Positions 8,268-18,558 are shown, counted from the first letter of the stretch. The stretch is 64,000 nt of DNA from Acinetobacter qingfengensis (GCF_008693185.1 NZ_VXKN01000002.1:124001-188000), one strand, 5' to 3'. Notes: generated from the letters alone by a model not told the origin. A program made the numbers and translations.

Positions 8268-8501
8268 ATGAATATTCAACGTGATGCAATTCTGGGTTAT
8301 GCTGATGAACGTCAGGTTTATTTTATCCAATTTATCGAAAATAATACAGTAATGGGTGAACGCTACGGTTTATTATGCCAACATTCTGATGCTGAAGTTG
8401 CCGAAAGCATTATGACCACCTTATTTCTTAAAAAGTCTTTCTGGCTAAATGGATCAGAATTTCAGGATATTGTGAAGGGCTTAATGCCGATTACAATATA
8501 A
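8268..8501 (+). CDS. ddrR: DdrR-like SOS co-repressor
   Basis: I chose the ATG at 8268 because GGGAGAG precedes it and an earlier in-frame ATG would begin inside the operator. The 77-aa acidic protein (MNIQRDAILGYADERQVYF at the start) has no recognisable DNA-binding motif. Its size and its position opposite umuDAb identify it as DdrR, which is known to work with UmuDAb in repressing SOS genes and is itself DNA-damage induced. The identification rests mainly on context. Confidence 0.8.
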   Translation: MNIQRDAILGYADERQVYFIQFIENNTVMGERYGLLCQHSDAEVAESIMTTLFLKKSFWLNGSEFQDIVKGLMPITI

Positions 8502-8570
8502 TATCGATCCAATTAAGAAATTAATTTCTCTCCTTATATTTTAGTTATATTTACTTAAGATGATCTTTTT

Positions 8571-8612
8571 AAAGGATATATAATTTAAATAAATTCTATT
8601 TATATATCCTTT
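8571..8612. terminator. Bidirectional terminator between ddrR and the racemase
   Basis: AAAGGATATATAA (8571-8583) and TTATATATCCTTT (8600-8612) form a perfect 13-bp stem with a 16-nt loop in a convergent gap. Confidence 0.55.
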
Positions 8613-8701
8613 ATATTAAAAATAAAAAGTGTTAACGTAAATATAAATTACCATTTTAATAGAACATTATCGCAACATATACATTATTGTTAACTGATTC
8701 C

Positions 8702-9400
8702 TTATTTTTTTTCAGGATAATTATAATCTCCCCATTTGCTGGTTTTGATACCCAATCCGTGTAAGGCTTCAATTAATTTTACCGCAGCAGTTACACCATC
8801 GATCACCGGAATGTCTATTTCTGTGGCAATACGTTCGGCAAGTTTTGCCATACCACCACAGCCAAGCACAATTGCACCAATCTCATCTTGTTGTTTTGCA
8901 GCCAGACAGTTTTCCAATAGTTTTTGATAAGTTTGCTGTTCGTTGTTTTCCAGATCCAGAACTGGCAAGTCAATACAACGAATTTTTGCACATTTATGTA
9001 CAAAACCGTATTGATGTAAAAGATGTTCAGCAATAATTTTAGTACGGCTCAGTGTGGTGACAATTGAGAATTTGGTCGAAACCAATGTCGCCATGTGAAA
9101 AGCAGCTTCTGCAATCCCAATCACAGGTGCATTAGCGACTTCGCGTGCAGCATGCAAAGCTGGATCACCAAAACAGGCGATCACATGACCATCAACACCT
9201 TGCTCACGTCCCTGTTGCACCAGTTTTAATATGCCTAAGGCAGAAATGGCTTCATCATAATGACCTTCTATCGACGGCACACCCTGCTCTGGAGACACCG
9301 CGATAATTTCTGTATTCTCTGCCGAAACTTTTTCTGCACTTTTCCCGATGGAAACAGTCATTGCTAAAGACGTATTTGGATTAATCACTTGTATACGCAT
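8702..9400 (-). CDS. Hydantoin/allantoin racemase-type Asp/Glu racemase-superfamily enzyme
   Basis: The ATG at 9400 begins MRIQVINPNTS, the family signature, with GGAAAA upstream; an upstream TTG gives no better start. At 232 aa it has the usual length. The two catalytic cysteines are Cys76 (VIACFGDP) and Cys181 (VLGCGGMA), the same positions as in characterised hydantoin racemases. The family racemises 5-substituted hydantoins or allantoin without a cofactor. An NCS1 permease and a GntR regulator lie upstream, but no hydantoinase, allantoinase or carbamoylase is present here. The substrate is therefore open. Confidence 0.83.
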   Translation of the reverse strand: MRIQVINPNTSLAMTVSIGKSAEKVSAENTEIIAVSPEQGVPSIEGHYDEAISALGILKLVQQGREQGVDGHVIACFGDPALHAAREVANAPVIGIAEAAFHMATLVSTKFSIVTTLSRTKIIAEHLLHQYGFVHKCAKIRCIDLPVLDLENNEQQTYQKLLENCLAAKQQDEIGAIVLGCGGMAKLAERIATEIDIPVIDGVTAAVKLIEALHGLGIKTSKWGDYNYPEKK

Positions 9401-9633
9401 ATTTAAATTTTCCAACAATTATGTATAGCCCAAAGTAAATAAACTATTTTTATCTCTGGTTTTAGCTTAAATAAAACAGCTTTTTTGATACTAAACTCAA
9501 TCTAATACTTATTTCACATTTTCAAAAACAGCCAACTACTGCTGCAATACAACATTGTCACAATAGTGTTCATAGACTCTCTTGAATACGTACACAGCTG
9601 ACTTAAATGTGATATCTATATATTGAGAATTTT

Positions 9634-9667
9634 AGCCTGTCAAAAGAATCATATTTTTTGGCAGGCT
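9634..9667 (-). terminator. Terminator of the NCS1 permease gene
   Basis: AGCCTGTCAAAA (9634-9645) and TTTTGGCAGGCT (9656-9667) pair over 12 bp with one wobble, 13 bp past the permease stop. It separates the permease transcript from the racemase gene. Confidence 0.6.
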
Positions 9668-9680
9668 GTTTGCTTCCGCA

Positions 9681-11114
9681 CTATTTTTTTCTCATTAATA
9701 CAATATAAATCACAAAACCAAGTCCCATCCCGATAAACCATGAAAAGTTTGCCATTATAGACAATTGTGGAATCAATACCCCCATAATTGGGATCAATGC
9801 AGCAGGAATCAAAGTATAAATGGCTTTTTTATTATATCCATTTTCATACCAATAACTGCCTTTAGGATTCATACTATATAAATCATCTACAACAATTTTT
9901 TGCTTCTTCACTACATAAAAATCTGCCAGCAAGATACCAAATAAAGGACCAATCAAAGCACCCAGAATATCAATGGTGTAATGAATCACTTGCGGATTAT
10001 TAAATAAATTCCAAGGTGTGATAAAGATAGAACCGATCGCAGCAATCATGCCGCCTGTACGCCAGCTAATTCTATTGGGTGCAACATTAGAAAAATCAAA
10101 TGCAGGAGAAACAAAGTTTGCCACGATATTAATGCCGACTGTTGCAATCATTAACGTTAAACTACCCAAAATCACTACAGCGGTATTGTCCAGTTTACCC
10201 ACCATTTCAACCGGATCGGTAATCAGTTGTCCATAAATTGGTAAGGTTGCAGCAATACACACAACAGTAAGAATAGAGAAAAATAAAAAGTTAATCGGTA
10301 AACCAAGAAAATTACCAAATTTTACTGCTTCAAAAGACCTGCCATAACGAGAGAAATCGCCAAAATTTAACATTGGACCAGAAAAATAAGAAACTATCAG
10401 TGCAATTGCACCAATCATGACTGGTACGACTTCCAATCCTTGATATTTTACTCCTGACAAATTAAAATCAATATTGCTCCAACCTGCTTCATAAATTAAC
10501 CAAACAGCCATGGCAAACATAACTACATATACAGCAGGCCCTGCCCAGTCAATGAATTTACGAATACCCTCCATGCCCTTCCAGAAAACTATTGCCTGTA
10601 ATACCCACATCAGCATAAAACCGATCCAGCCCAGATAAGACAAACCAAGCAAGCCATATTGGTTCACATCAGCATATCTGCTATATTCCGGAAAAAACTT
10701 GAGAATGACCAATAAAAAGGCACTTGAAGCCAAATAAGTTTGAATTCCATACCATGCCACTGCAATAAGTCCACGGATAACCGCAGGAATATTTGCCCCT
10801 TGTACACCAAACGTAGCACGACAAATGACAGGAAATGGTGCACTGGTTTGTTGACTGGATTTGGCAATTAAATTGGTAAAGAACTGTACAATTACAATGC
10901 CAGCTAACAAAGAAATTAATACCTGCCAACTATTTAAACCTAATGCAAACAAACTACCCGCAGTGACATACCCACCGACACTGTGTACATCCGACATCCA
11001 GAAAGCAAAAATATTGTACGATCCCCAAGTCTGTTTTTTCAATGGTGCCAAATCACTATTGGTTAACTTCGGATCATAAGAAGGTTTAATCACAGCTTCT
11101 GATTCATTCATCAT
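9681..11114 (-). CDS. NCS1-family nucleobase/hydantoin/allantoin:cation symporter
   Basis: The 477-aa protein has about 12 membrane segments. The NCS1 opening motif is present (LKKQTWGSYNIFAFWMSDVH, residues 27-46), as is AVAWYGIQTYLASSAF in TM3, where the Mhp1 substrate-site Trp and Gln lie. NCS1 carriers move uracil, cytosine, allantoin, hydantoins or thiamine-like compounds with H+ or Na+. The racemase next door favours hydantoin or allantoin. Two ATG codons open the frame (11114 and 11111), with a weak ribosome site. Regulation is probably by the divergent GntR protein through sites at 11316-11350. Confidence 0.85.
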   Translation of the reverse strand: MMNESEAVIKPSYDPKLTNSDLAPLKKQTWGSYNIFAFWMSDVHSVGGYVTAGSLFALGLNSWQVLISLLAGIVIVQFFTNLIAKSSQQTSAPFPVICRATFGVQGANIPAVIRGLIAVAWYGIQTYLASSAFLLVILKFFPEYSRYADVNQYGLLGLSYLGWIGFMLMWVLQAIVFWKGMEGIRKFIDWAGPAVYVVMFAMAVWLIYEAGWSNIDFNLSGVKYQGLEVVPVMIGAIALIVSYFSGPMLNFGDFSRYGRSFEAVKFGNFLGLPINFLFFSILTVVCIAATLPIYGQLITDPVEMVGKLDNTAVVILGSLTLMIATVGINIVANFVSPAFDFSNVAPNRISWRTGGMIAAIGSIFITPWNLFNNPQVIHYTIDILGALIGPLFGILLADFYVVKKQKIVVDDLYSMNPKGSYWYENGYNKKAIYTLIPAALIPIMGVLIPQLSIMANFSWFIGMGLGFVIYIVLMRKK

Positions 11115-11627
11115 ACGAATAACTCACTGTTTTTTAACTCTAATTCATGACTTACAAAAGAAGTCTCTTTATCCAAGATGTCATTTACTGTGGTATTAAA
11201 ATTGATATGACCGGTAATTTTACAAATTAAGAATATATCTAATAAAAGCAACTGATTTTGTACAAACATAATTTTATCCCAAAGTGTTTTCAGCTTATAG
11301 TTGAATTAACTACATATTGTTGACAATACATAATGAAAATTGTGTACAATATTATTTAAGCAAAAAAGATGCCATAAAAATAAAATGATTCCTCTGGAAG
11401 AAATTTTTATAAAATATTTTAGATCTTTTAAATTTCTTAACTTTTTGATGTGCAATACATTTAGCAGTTTTAAATTATTACAATTCATAGTGATAAATGA
11501 TTAAGCGATAAGCAAAAATGACTGGCAGTAAATAAAAAAATATTCCAGAATTATCATATAAATTGCTGTATGTATTTGTCTCCTTTGCCATATCATCCAG
11601 TGCAAAATTTTTATTATGGAGAATGTA
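11115..11627. other. Long divergent regulatory region, NCS1 permease / GntR
   Basis: These 513 bp carry no credible gene. Two matching inverted repeats (11316-11327, 11339-11350) and the palindrome TTTGTACAAA (11257-11266) lie on the permease side. The rest is AT-rich. Confidence 0.6.
11316..11350. promoter_or_regulatory. Paired GntR/FCD operators
   Basis: ATTGT-TG-ACAAT (11316-11327) and ATTGT-GT-ACAAT (11339-11350) are two copies of the same inverted repeat, centred 23 bp apart. The NTTGT-NN-ACAAN form is typical of FCD-type GntR regulators, and the divergent gene encodes one. Confidence 0.68.
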
Positions 11628-12365
11628 ATGTCATCTAACGCACCAAAACAAGACACAGAAATATGTAATGATGACATAGACCAACATGTGTATAATGCTA
11701 TCGTAGATGCAATCTTAAATCGTCAGCTTAAACCGGGAACACGTCTTATAGAAGCTCCCCTGTGTAAGGCATTTGGTGTAACCCGAGGGGTGTTACGTCG
11801 GGTGTTTGTTAGATTGGCACATGATAAAGTCATTGAAATTCAGCCCAATCGTGGTGCATTAATTGCCACCTATAGCTTAGAAGAAACCAAAGAAATATTT
11901 GAAGCCCGTAGTATGTTAGAAATCGAAACTGTTAAAAAACTCGCACGTAAAGCCAGATGTATCGATTTAAATCCTCTAAGACATTTGGTCAATCAAGAAG
12001 CAGAAGTTCGTAAATCTGGTTACTGGAAAGAATGGATTAAGCTTTCTGGCGAGTTTCATATTCGTTTAAGTGAGGTTAATCAAAATAGTATAGTCACTAA
12101 TTATTTACAAACACTAATTGCGCGAACATCTTTACTTATCGGAATGTATGAAATTCCTAAACATAACAATTGTTCGGTTGAAGAACACAAAGCTATTTTG
12201 GATGCAATTGAAAAAGGAGATGATAAATTAGCTACATCCTTAATGGAAGAACATTTAGAAGATTATGCCAATATTTTAATGGATGAGCACCCGCAAACCA
12301 ACAATGTAAATTTAACGGATATTTTTAATAATTTAGATTTTCAGGTAAAAAATAGCAAAAAATAA
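11628..12365 (+). CDS. GntR-family regulator with FCD ligand domain
   Basis: The ATG at 11628 follows GGAG by 7 nt. Residues 15-85 form a GntR winged helix (GTRLIEAPLCKAFGVTRGVL, then NRGALIA for the wing). Residues 95-220 are an all-helical FCD domain with the usual metal/ligand histidines, EFHIRL and EEHKAIL, plus a late EEHLEDY. Its place opposite the NCS1 permease, with paired operators between them, suggests it controls the permease and perhaps the racemase in response to the transported compound. Confidence 0.85.
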   Translation: MSSNAPKQDTEICNDDIDQHVYNAIVDAILNRQLKPGTRLIEAPLCKAFGVTRGVLRRVFVRLAHDKVIEIQPNRGALIATYSLEETKEIFEARSMLEIETVKKLARKARCIDLNPLRHLVNQEAEVRKSGYWKEWIKLSGEFHIRLSEVNQNSIVTNYLQTLIARTSLLIGMYEIPKHNNCSVEEHKAILDAIEKGDDKLATSLMEEHLEDYANILMDEHPQTNNVNLTDIFNNLDFQVKNSKK

Positions 12366-12431
12366 TGTGTGAATGATATAAAAACAATAAACTTAAATAA
12401 CTGATTTAATAAACTAAATTAAAAAATTATG

Positions 12432-12455
12432 GCTTGAATTTTATAAAATTCAAGC
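12432..12455. terminator. Bidirectional terminator, gntR / proB
   Basis: A perfect 24-bp palindrome (GCTTGAATTTTA and its complement) lies in the convergent gap, followed by T-rich sequence on both strands. Confidence 0.65.
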
Positions 12456-12468
12456 TCTGTTGGTTTTA

Positions 12469-13602
12469 TTAGTAAATTGCCATGTGATTACGGTGAATCA
12501 TTTCCAAAGAACGCGCCTCACCTAAAACCTGCTTAACCTTATCAGAAGCCAAACCTTTCACAATATCTGCAGATCGCGAGCTAAAATTGATACGTCCAAC
12601 GGCAATTCTACGACCTTGTTGGTCAACACATTCAACGACATCACCTCGTTCAAAATGGCCTTCTATAGCTTTTACACCAACTGGCAATAAACTACGATGA
12701 TTTTGTTTAATGGCTTTGACTGCTCCTTCATCAATAACCACACGACCTGCTGTCTGTAGGTGTGCAGCCAGCCACTGCTGATGTGCAGTAATACGATCAT
12801 TATCTGAAGTAAATAATGTGCCTAAAATTTCACCAGACATTAAGCGTGTAAGTACCTGTTCGCTTTCGCCACTGGCAATTAAAGTCGGACAACCAGATTT
12901 TGCTGCCAAACGTGCTGCACGAACTTTAGTTACCATACCACCACGCCCTAGCGTACCACCACCACCAGCCATTTCAAACAGTTTTTCATCCAGTGCCCGC
13001 ACAGTTGATAACAATTTTGCATCTGGATTGCTACGTGGATCAGAATCAAACATGCCTTGTTGGTCTGTAAGAATAACCAATAAATCAGCGTGAACCTGTG
13101 CAGCAACCATTGCAGCCAAGGTATCGTTGTCACCAAAACGAATTTCATCTGTTGCGACCGTGTCATTTTCATTAATAACCGGAATAACATGCCATTCAAT
13201 TAAGTGATTCAGTGCATCACATGAATTGAGATAACGGCGGCGATCCGTTAAATCATCATGTGTTAATAAAATTTGCGCTGTTTGAATATGATGTTGTTCC
13301 AGTATGCTTGACCATGCCTGGATCAATCCCATTTGTCCGATAGCAGCACAGGCCTGTAAGCTTGGTAAATCATCGGGACGTTGTTCAAACTGCATCCGCA
13401 CCATACCTTCTGCGACTGCGCCTGAGGATACCAGAATAATTTCATGTCCTTGCTGGTGGAGTTTTGCAATTTGTCCTGCCCAATGAGCAATGGCTTGCAA
13501 ATCTAGCCCTTGTCCATTGGCAGTTAATAAGGCTGAGCCGATTTTGACCACGAGTCGTTTACAATTGGATAATATCCGCTTATTGCCAGTTACTTCAATC
13601 AT
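12469..13602 (-). CDS. proB: Glutamate 5-kinase
   Basis: First step of proline synthesis: ATP-dependent phosphorylation of glutamate. The 377-aa protein has an amino-acid kinase domain starting [12 protein letters not shown], with [31 protein letters not shown] and [21 protein letters not shown]-terminal PUA domain (about residues 285-370) follows, as in the E. coli enzyme. It is 27 bp downstream of obgE on the same strand, so the two are probably co-transcribed. Confidence 0.95.
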   Translation of the reverse strand: MIEVTGNKRILSNCKRLVVKIGSALLTANGQGLDLQAIAHWAGQIAKLHQQGHEIILVSSGAVAEGMVRMQFEQRPDDLPSLQACAAIGQMGLIQAWSSILEQHHIQTAQILLTHDDLTDRRRYLNSCDALNHLIEWHVIPVINENDTVATDEIRFGDNDTLAAMVAAQVHADLLVILTDQQGMFDSDPRSNPDAKLLSTVRALDEKLFEMAGGGGTLGRGGMVTKVRAARLAAKSGCPTLIASGESEQVLTRLMSGEILGTLFTSDNDRITAHQQWLAAHLQTAGRVVIDEGAVKAIKQNHRSLLPVGVKAIEGHFERGDVVECVDQQGRRIAVGRINFSSRSADIVKGLASDKVKQVLGEARSLEMIHRNHMAIY

Positions 13603-13629
13603 TTATTCAATCCAGCTATACAGAACGTA

Positions 13630-14868
<1,239 letters not shown>

Positions 14869-14936
14869 TCAAAAGCGGTATAGTATGCCATAATTTTATC
14901 TGTTTCTCGAGTATTAAACACAGATGAAAAGGCTAT

Positions 14937-15302
14937 TTAAAGGTCTTGAGTTCTATTGGCCAAAATTTCAGGCAGCATTTCTTCAAGCCATGATGTGAAA
15001 TGAAAAAAACGTTCCGCAGCCTCTATCCCAAAGGCCGTTAAAGAATATTCAACTCGTGGCGGAACTTCGGGATACACTTCACGATGAATAAATCCATCTT
15101 GCTCAAGTGCTTTTAGAGTTTGTGCCAGCATTTTTTCACTTATTCCACCAATCCCCTGACGTAATTCACTAAATCTCAGGGTGCAATCACGTAATGAAAT
15201 TAATACCAAACCACCCCAGCGACTGGTTAAATTCAACAATATCTGTCTGGATGGGCAATCTTGGGCAAGGACACGCCCTTTTAAATGTTGATCTGTATTC
15301 AT
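14937..15302 (-). CDS. HxlR-family transcriptional regulator (YtfH/QorR-like)
   Basis: The 121-aa protein has a winged helix with an early Cys (LAQDCPSRQILLNLTSRWGG) and the HxlR signature RFSELRQGIGGISEKMLAQT followed by LEQDGFIHREVY. It is divergent from a qorB gene, the same arrangement as E. coli ytfH/qorB. HxlR proteins often sense electrophiles or quinones through the N-terminal Cys. Symmetric sites at 15330-15364 are its likely operator. The ribosome site is weak. Confidence 0.85.
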   Translation of the reverse strand: MNTDQHLKGRVLAQDCPSRQILLNLTSRWGGLVLISLRDCTLRFSELRQGIGGISEKMLAQTLKALEQDGFIHREVYPEVPPRVEYSLTAFGIEAAERFFHFTSWLEEMLPEILANRTQDL

Positions 15303-15329
15303 TTACAAAAAGACCCTAATCACGTCCAC

Positions 15330-15364
15330 ACTTACTTTTAGGTAAGTACTTACTTTTAGTTAGT
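15330..15364. promoter_or_regulatory. HxlR operator array
   Basis: The order is ACTTAC-ttttag-GTAAGT-ACTTAC-ttttag-ttAG. GTAAGTACTTAC (15342-15353) is a perfect 12-bp palindrome. The upstream copy of ACTTACTTTTAG makes overlapping inverted and direct repeats. It sits between the divergent hxlR and qorB genes. Confidence 0.72.
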
Positions 15365-15424
15365 TTAGCAATTATGATGAAATCCGACAACAAAACTTTT
15401 TTAACGGAAGATATGGAGACTTTT

Positions 15425-16282
15425 ATGAAAATTGCAGTTACGGGTGCAACTGGTCAACTTGGACAATTGGTTATTGAGCAGCTATTAAGTCGTACACATC
15501 AAGACAATATCGTTGCGCTGGTACGTGATCCGCAAAAAGCTCAGACATTCGAGCAACAAGGTATTGAGACTCGGGCTTTCGATTATACGAATCCAATTGA
15601 TCAACTTTCAGAAACCCTTAAAGGCATCACACATTTGCTATTAATTTCTTCCAGTGAAGTTGGTCAGCGGATACCACAACATAAAAATGTCATTGATGCT
15701 GCCAAAAATGCAAACGTAAGCCAGATTGCTTATACCAGTATATTAAATGCGGAGCAATCTCCATTGGCTTTGGCACAGGAACATGTTGCAACTGAACATT
15801 TAATTAAGACATCAGGGCTGATTTATACATTACTGCGTAATAGTTGGTATAGTGAAAATTATGCAATCTCATTACCTCAAGCAGTGGAATACGGAACGAT
15901 TTTTGGCGCAACACATCATGGCAAAATCAGTTCCGCCTCAAGACTGGATTATGCGACAGCCGCCGCTGTTATATTAACTGAAACAGGCCATGGCAATAAA
16001 ACCTATGAGCTGGCCGGTGACCAAAGTTACACTCTGGATGACGTTGCAAAATGGGCAAGTGAAGTTTCGGGAAAATTAGTAAAATATGAGGATCTTTCAG
16101 AACAGGAATTCAAAAATACTCTGATTAAAGCAGGATTACCCGAAGCACTGGCAACCATGTTAGCAGACTCTGATGAAAGTGTTTCTCAAAATGGTTTGTT
16201 TAGTGAAAGTAAGGATTTACAACACTTAATTAATCGACCAACAACACCAATGCACAAAACTGTACAGCAATTTTTGTCCTAA
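15425..16282 (+). CDS. qorB: NAD(P)H:quinone oxidoreductase QorB-like (NmrA/SDR family)
   Basis: The ATG at 15425 has GGAG upstream and begins MKIAVTGATGQLGQLVIEQL, the NADPH-binding Rossmann start. An earlier in-frame ATG at 15374 adds an unsupported leader. The 285-aa product is colinear with E. coli QorB (286 aa): LLLISSSEVGQR, AYTSILNA, YTLLRNSWYSENY, YELAGD and MLADSDESVSQNGLF. The family reduces quinones with NADPH and the active site includes the NSWYSEN segment. Regulation is likely by the divergent HxlR protein. Confidence 0.9.
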   Translation: MKIAVTGATGQLGQLVIEQLLSRTHQDNIVALVRDPQKAQTFEQQGIETRAFDYTNPIDQLSETLKGITHLLLISSSEVGQRIPQHKNVIDAAKNANVSQIAYTSILNAEQSPLALAQEHVATEHLIKTSGLIYTLLRNSWYSENYAISLPQAVEYGTIFGATHHGKISSASRLDYATAAAVILTETGHGNKTYELAGDQSYTLDDVAKWASEVSGKLVKYEDLSEQEFKNTLIKAGLPEALATMLADSDESVSQNGLFSESKDLQHLINRPTTPMHKTVQQFLS

Positions 16283-16534
16283 ATATTTGGGCTTGTTGAG
16301 ATTTAATCTTTGTAATGGAAAAACAGAAAAATCATGACTTAGACAAAGCAACCAGTGACGACAGTAGTATGAATATTGAAAAACTGGTTAACGCAGTACA
16401 AATCTAATTTAGTCGTGTTTCATGCAAAAATAGAAAGCTTATATTTAATATGTGATCAATTCTTAACAACTCTTAATTGATATTGGCTAGAATATCTCTG
16501 ATTGCGTAACAAGATATTTTAGCCTTGTTATAAA

Positions 16535-16732
16535 TTATTTATGTTCTGCTACCAACGGGTCGTCTATATTTTGCTGTGATAAATAATCTACATCATGTTC
16601 TTTTAGATAACTTCGAATCAATTGCCGAACGACTTGTGATGGTGTAAGGTCCTGTTGGGAACAGAGTTGTTCAAATGCTTTCTTTTTGACTGGATCAATT
16701 AGAATTGTCAGTCTTGCAGTCTTATTCTCCAT
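16535..16732 (-). CDS. Ribbon-helix-helix (CopG/Arc-type) small protein
   Basis: The 65-aa protein has the RHH order: a short strand (ARLTILIDP), a helix (KKKAFEQLCSQQ), the turn LTPSQ and a second helix (VVRQLIRSYLKEH), ending in an acidic tail. GGAAAGGAA is an excellent ribosome site. RHH proteins are DNA-binding repressors or antitoxins. No toxin-like ORF adjoins it, so it is an orphan regulator or antitoxin. Confidence 0.75.
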   Translation of the reverse strand: MENKTARLTILIDPVKKKAFEQLCSQQDLTPSQVVRQLIRSYLKEHDVDYLSQQNIDDPLVAEHK

Positions 16733-16820
16733 AATTATTTCCTTTCCCCCGCTTATGCAAGCTTTATACGATTTTAATAGTCAGTCTAGTTATACTGATT
16801 TTATTTTATGATGACAATAA

Positions 16821-16844
16821 AAAAGCAGCTTTTTAGCTACTTTT
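16821..16844 (-). terminator. Terminator of the FabH-like gene
   Basis: AAAAGCAGC (16821-16829) and GCTACTTTT (16836-16844) form a 9-bp stem in minus-strand RNA (one G-U pair), followed by T-rich sequence, 19 bp past the stop codon. Confidence 0.6.
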
Positions 16845-16862
16845 CTCATCATTTACCACTTA

Positions 16863-17969
16863 TTATGCAAAAATTTTCTTTAAAACAATCGAACCAATTG
16901 AATAACCTGCACCAAATGAACATAGCAAACCAAATTCATTTTCCGCAACCTCATCCCATGTTTTATCCAAAGCGATAATAACGCCTGCGGATGAAGTATT
17001 GGCGAATTCATCCAATACGATCGGCATACGTTCCGCTTCAGCTTCTTTACCCAGTAGCATTTTTAAAATTAATGCATTCATATTGGAGTTTGCCTGATGT
17101 AACCAAAAACGTTTGATTTGCCCAATTTCTAAACCTAAACGTTCAAGCTGTGCCTGAATGGTTTTGGCCACCATTGGCGAAACTTCCTTAAATACCTTAC
17201 GACCATCCTGACGGAAAATTCGGTCATTGCGCACGGCATTTTCACTGGCATTTAAAAAACCAAAGTTATTACGAATGTTATTGGAAAATTGGGTATGCAA
17301 ATAGCAATCCACGATTTCAAAACCTGATTTATGCTCGGTTTGCTCAATGATGGATGCTGTTGCTACATCACCAAAAATAAAATGGCTATCTCTGGAAGTG
17401 TAATCTACCTGACCAGACATGATCTCTACATTCACCAACAAGACCCGACGAGCGCCACCATTGATAGCATCATAAGCTTGTTTTATACCGAATGAAGCTG
17501 CTGAACAAGCCACATTCATATCAAAAGCATAGCCTTGAATTCCTAAAGCGGTCTGGATTTCAATGGCTACCGCAGGATAGGCACGTTGAATACAAAGTGA
17601 AGATAAAATAACTACATCAATATCTTCAGGCTGTACTCCAGCTTTTTGCATAGCAATTTTTGCTGCTTCTACACCCATTTCTGCCTGTAGTGATAATTCA
17701 TCATTATCACGTTCACGCAAATTCGGCATCATACGGTTTATATTCAGAACACCTGATTTTTCGACCACATAGCGCTGCTTAATACCGGAAGCTTTTTCTA
17801 TAAATTCTGCTGTAGACTCACGTAAGGCATCAATATCACCTCGTTCGATTGCTTCAGCATTTTCATGATTATAACGTTCTACATAAGCATTGAGGCTAGC
17901 AACCAACTCTTCATTAGTAATGCTTTCAGGTGGTGTATATACACCTGTACCGGTAATACGAATGCTCAT
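16863..17969 (-). CDS. Beta-ketoacyl-ACP synthase III, FabH2-like
   Basis: Thiolase-fold condensing enzyme with the KASIII triad Cys155 ([10 protein letters not shown]), His291 (WLHQANSN) and Asn324 (ANTSSAG). At 368 aa it is about 50 residues longer than housekeeping FabH, mostly from an N-terminal insertion ([17 protein letters not shown], about residues 28-44). That arrangement resembles the Pseudomonas PA3286 group, which condenses medium-chain acyl-CoA with malonyl-ACP and feeds beta-oxidation products into fatty-acid synthesis. AAGGAG precedes the ATG. No other lipid gene adjoins it. The PA3286-type assignment is from memory of that family. Confidence 0.82.
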   Translation of the reverse strand: MSIRITGTGVYTPPESITNEELVASLNAYVERYNHENAEAIERGDIDALRESTAEFIEKASGIKQRYVVEKSGVLNINRMMPNLRERDNDELSLQAEMGVEAAKIAMQKAGVQPEDIDVVILSSLCIQRAYPAVAIEIQTALGIQGYAFDMNVACSAASFGIKQAYDAINGGARRVLLVNVEIMSGQVDYTSRDSHFIFGDVATASIIEQTEHKSGFEIVDCYLHTQFSNNIRNNFGFLNASENAVRNDRIFRQDGRKVFKEVSPMVAKTIQAQLERLGLEIGQIKRFWLHQANSNMNALILKMLLGKEAEAERMPIVLDEFANTSSAGVIIALDKTWDEVAENEFGLLCSFGAGYSIGSIVLKKIFA

Positions 17970-18558
17970 GAAAACTCCTTATTCCCAGATCAGGGAAGTA
18001 CAATTTCATCCAAATCCATGATTGCAACGGCAAAAACTCTGGATTAAAAAATAAAAATCTAAAAATAAAAAAATTGATGTACCAAATTTCCAGTACCTGA
18101 AATTATTCAATGCGATTGCCACGCTCTCTGGCAAGTAACATAAAGAAAAATAATACAAGCAAAAATACTGGACATTATGGTCATCAATAAGTCTTGCTAT
18201 TTTGCCACAAATTATTTAGTTATTTGATGACCGAATATGACGGATCAGCAATAAAAGAACTGGCTATTTCTACATTGTCTCCTAACATTTATTGTGCTTT
18301 ATTGTATGATGCATATTCACCATAAAAAACACAATTATTTGTAATATAAGTATTTTTTATTTTTTAATATTAATTTTTTTTTAAATAATCTGGTTTTAAA
18401 TTTGCAAAAGATGGATTGGCGAGATACATCATTAGTATTCTTAAATAGTTATTTAAATGTCTGAATACTTCTCCAAATTGCTGAAAATTTTATTTATTTT
18501 CTTATAAAAAATATTTATATTTCAGCAATTCTGGAGATTACTACAGTTTCAGACCAGA
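17970..18558. other. Long non-coding gap with a hairpin
   Basis: No credible ORF is seen in these 589 bp. The region nearest the FabH-like gene must carry its promoter. A small repeat TTGCCA-N7-TGGCAA lies at 18116-18134, and the long inverted repeat is at 18471-18536. The centre is AT-rich. Confidence 0.55.
18471..18536. repeat. Inverted repeat with 16-bp arms downstream of usp
   Basis: CTCCAAATTGCTGAAA (18471-18486) pairs with TTTCAGCAATTCTGGAG (18520-18536) apart from one bulged base. The 33-nt loop is AT-rich and can pair further. It lies 22 bp past the usp stop and may terminate the permease-usp transcript. Confidence 0.6.

Noticed and set aside
16315-16407. Possible 30-aa peptide downstream of qorB
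   Set aside because: No ribosome site, no recognisable motif, and a frame this short is common by chance; not listed as a gene.
16535-16732. Toxin-antitoxin module
   Set aside because: No toxin-sized ORF lies next to the RHH protein on either side in a sensible arrangement.
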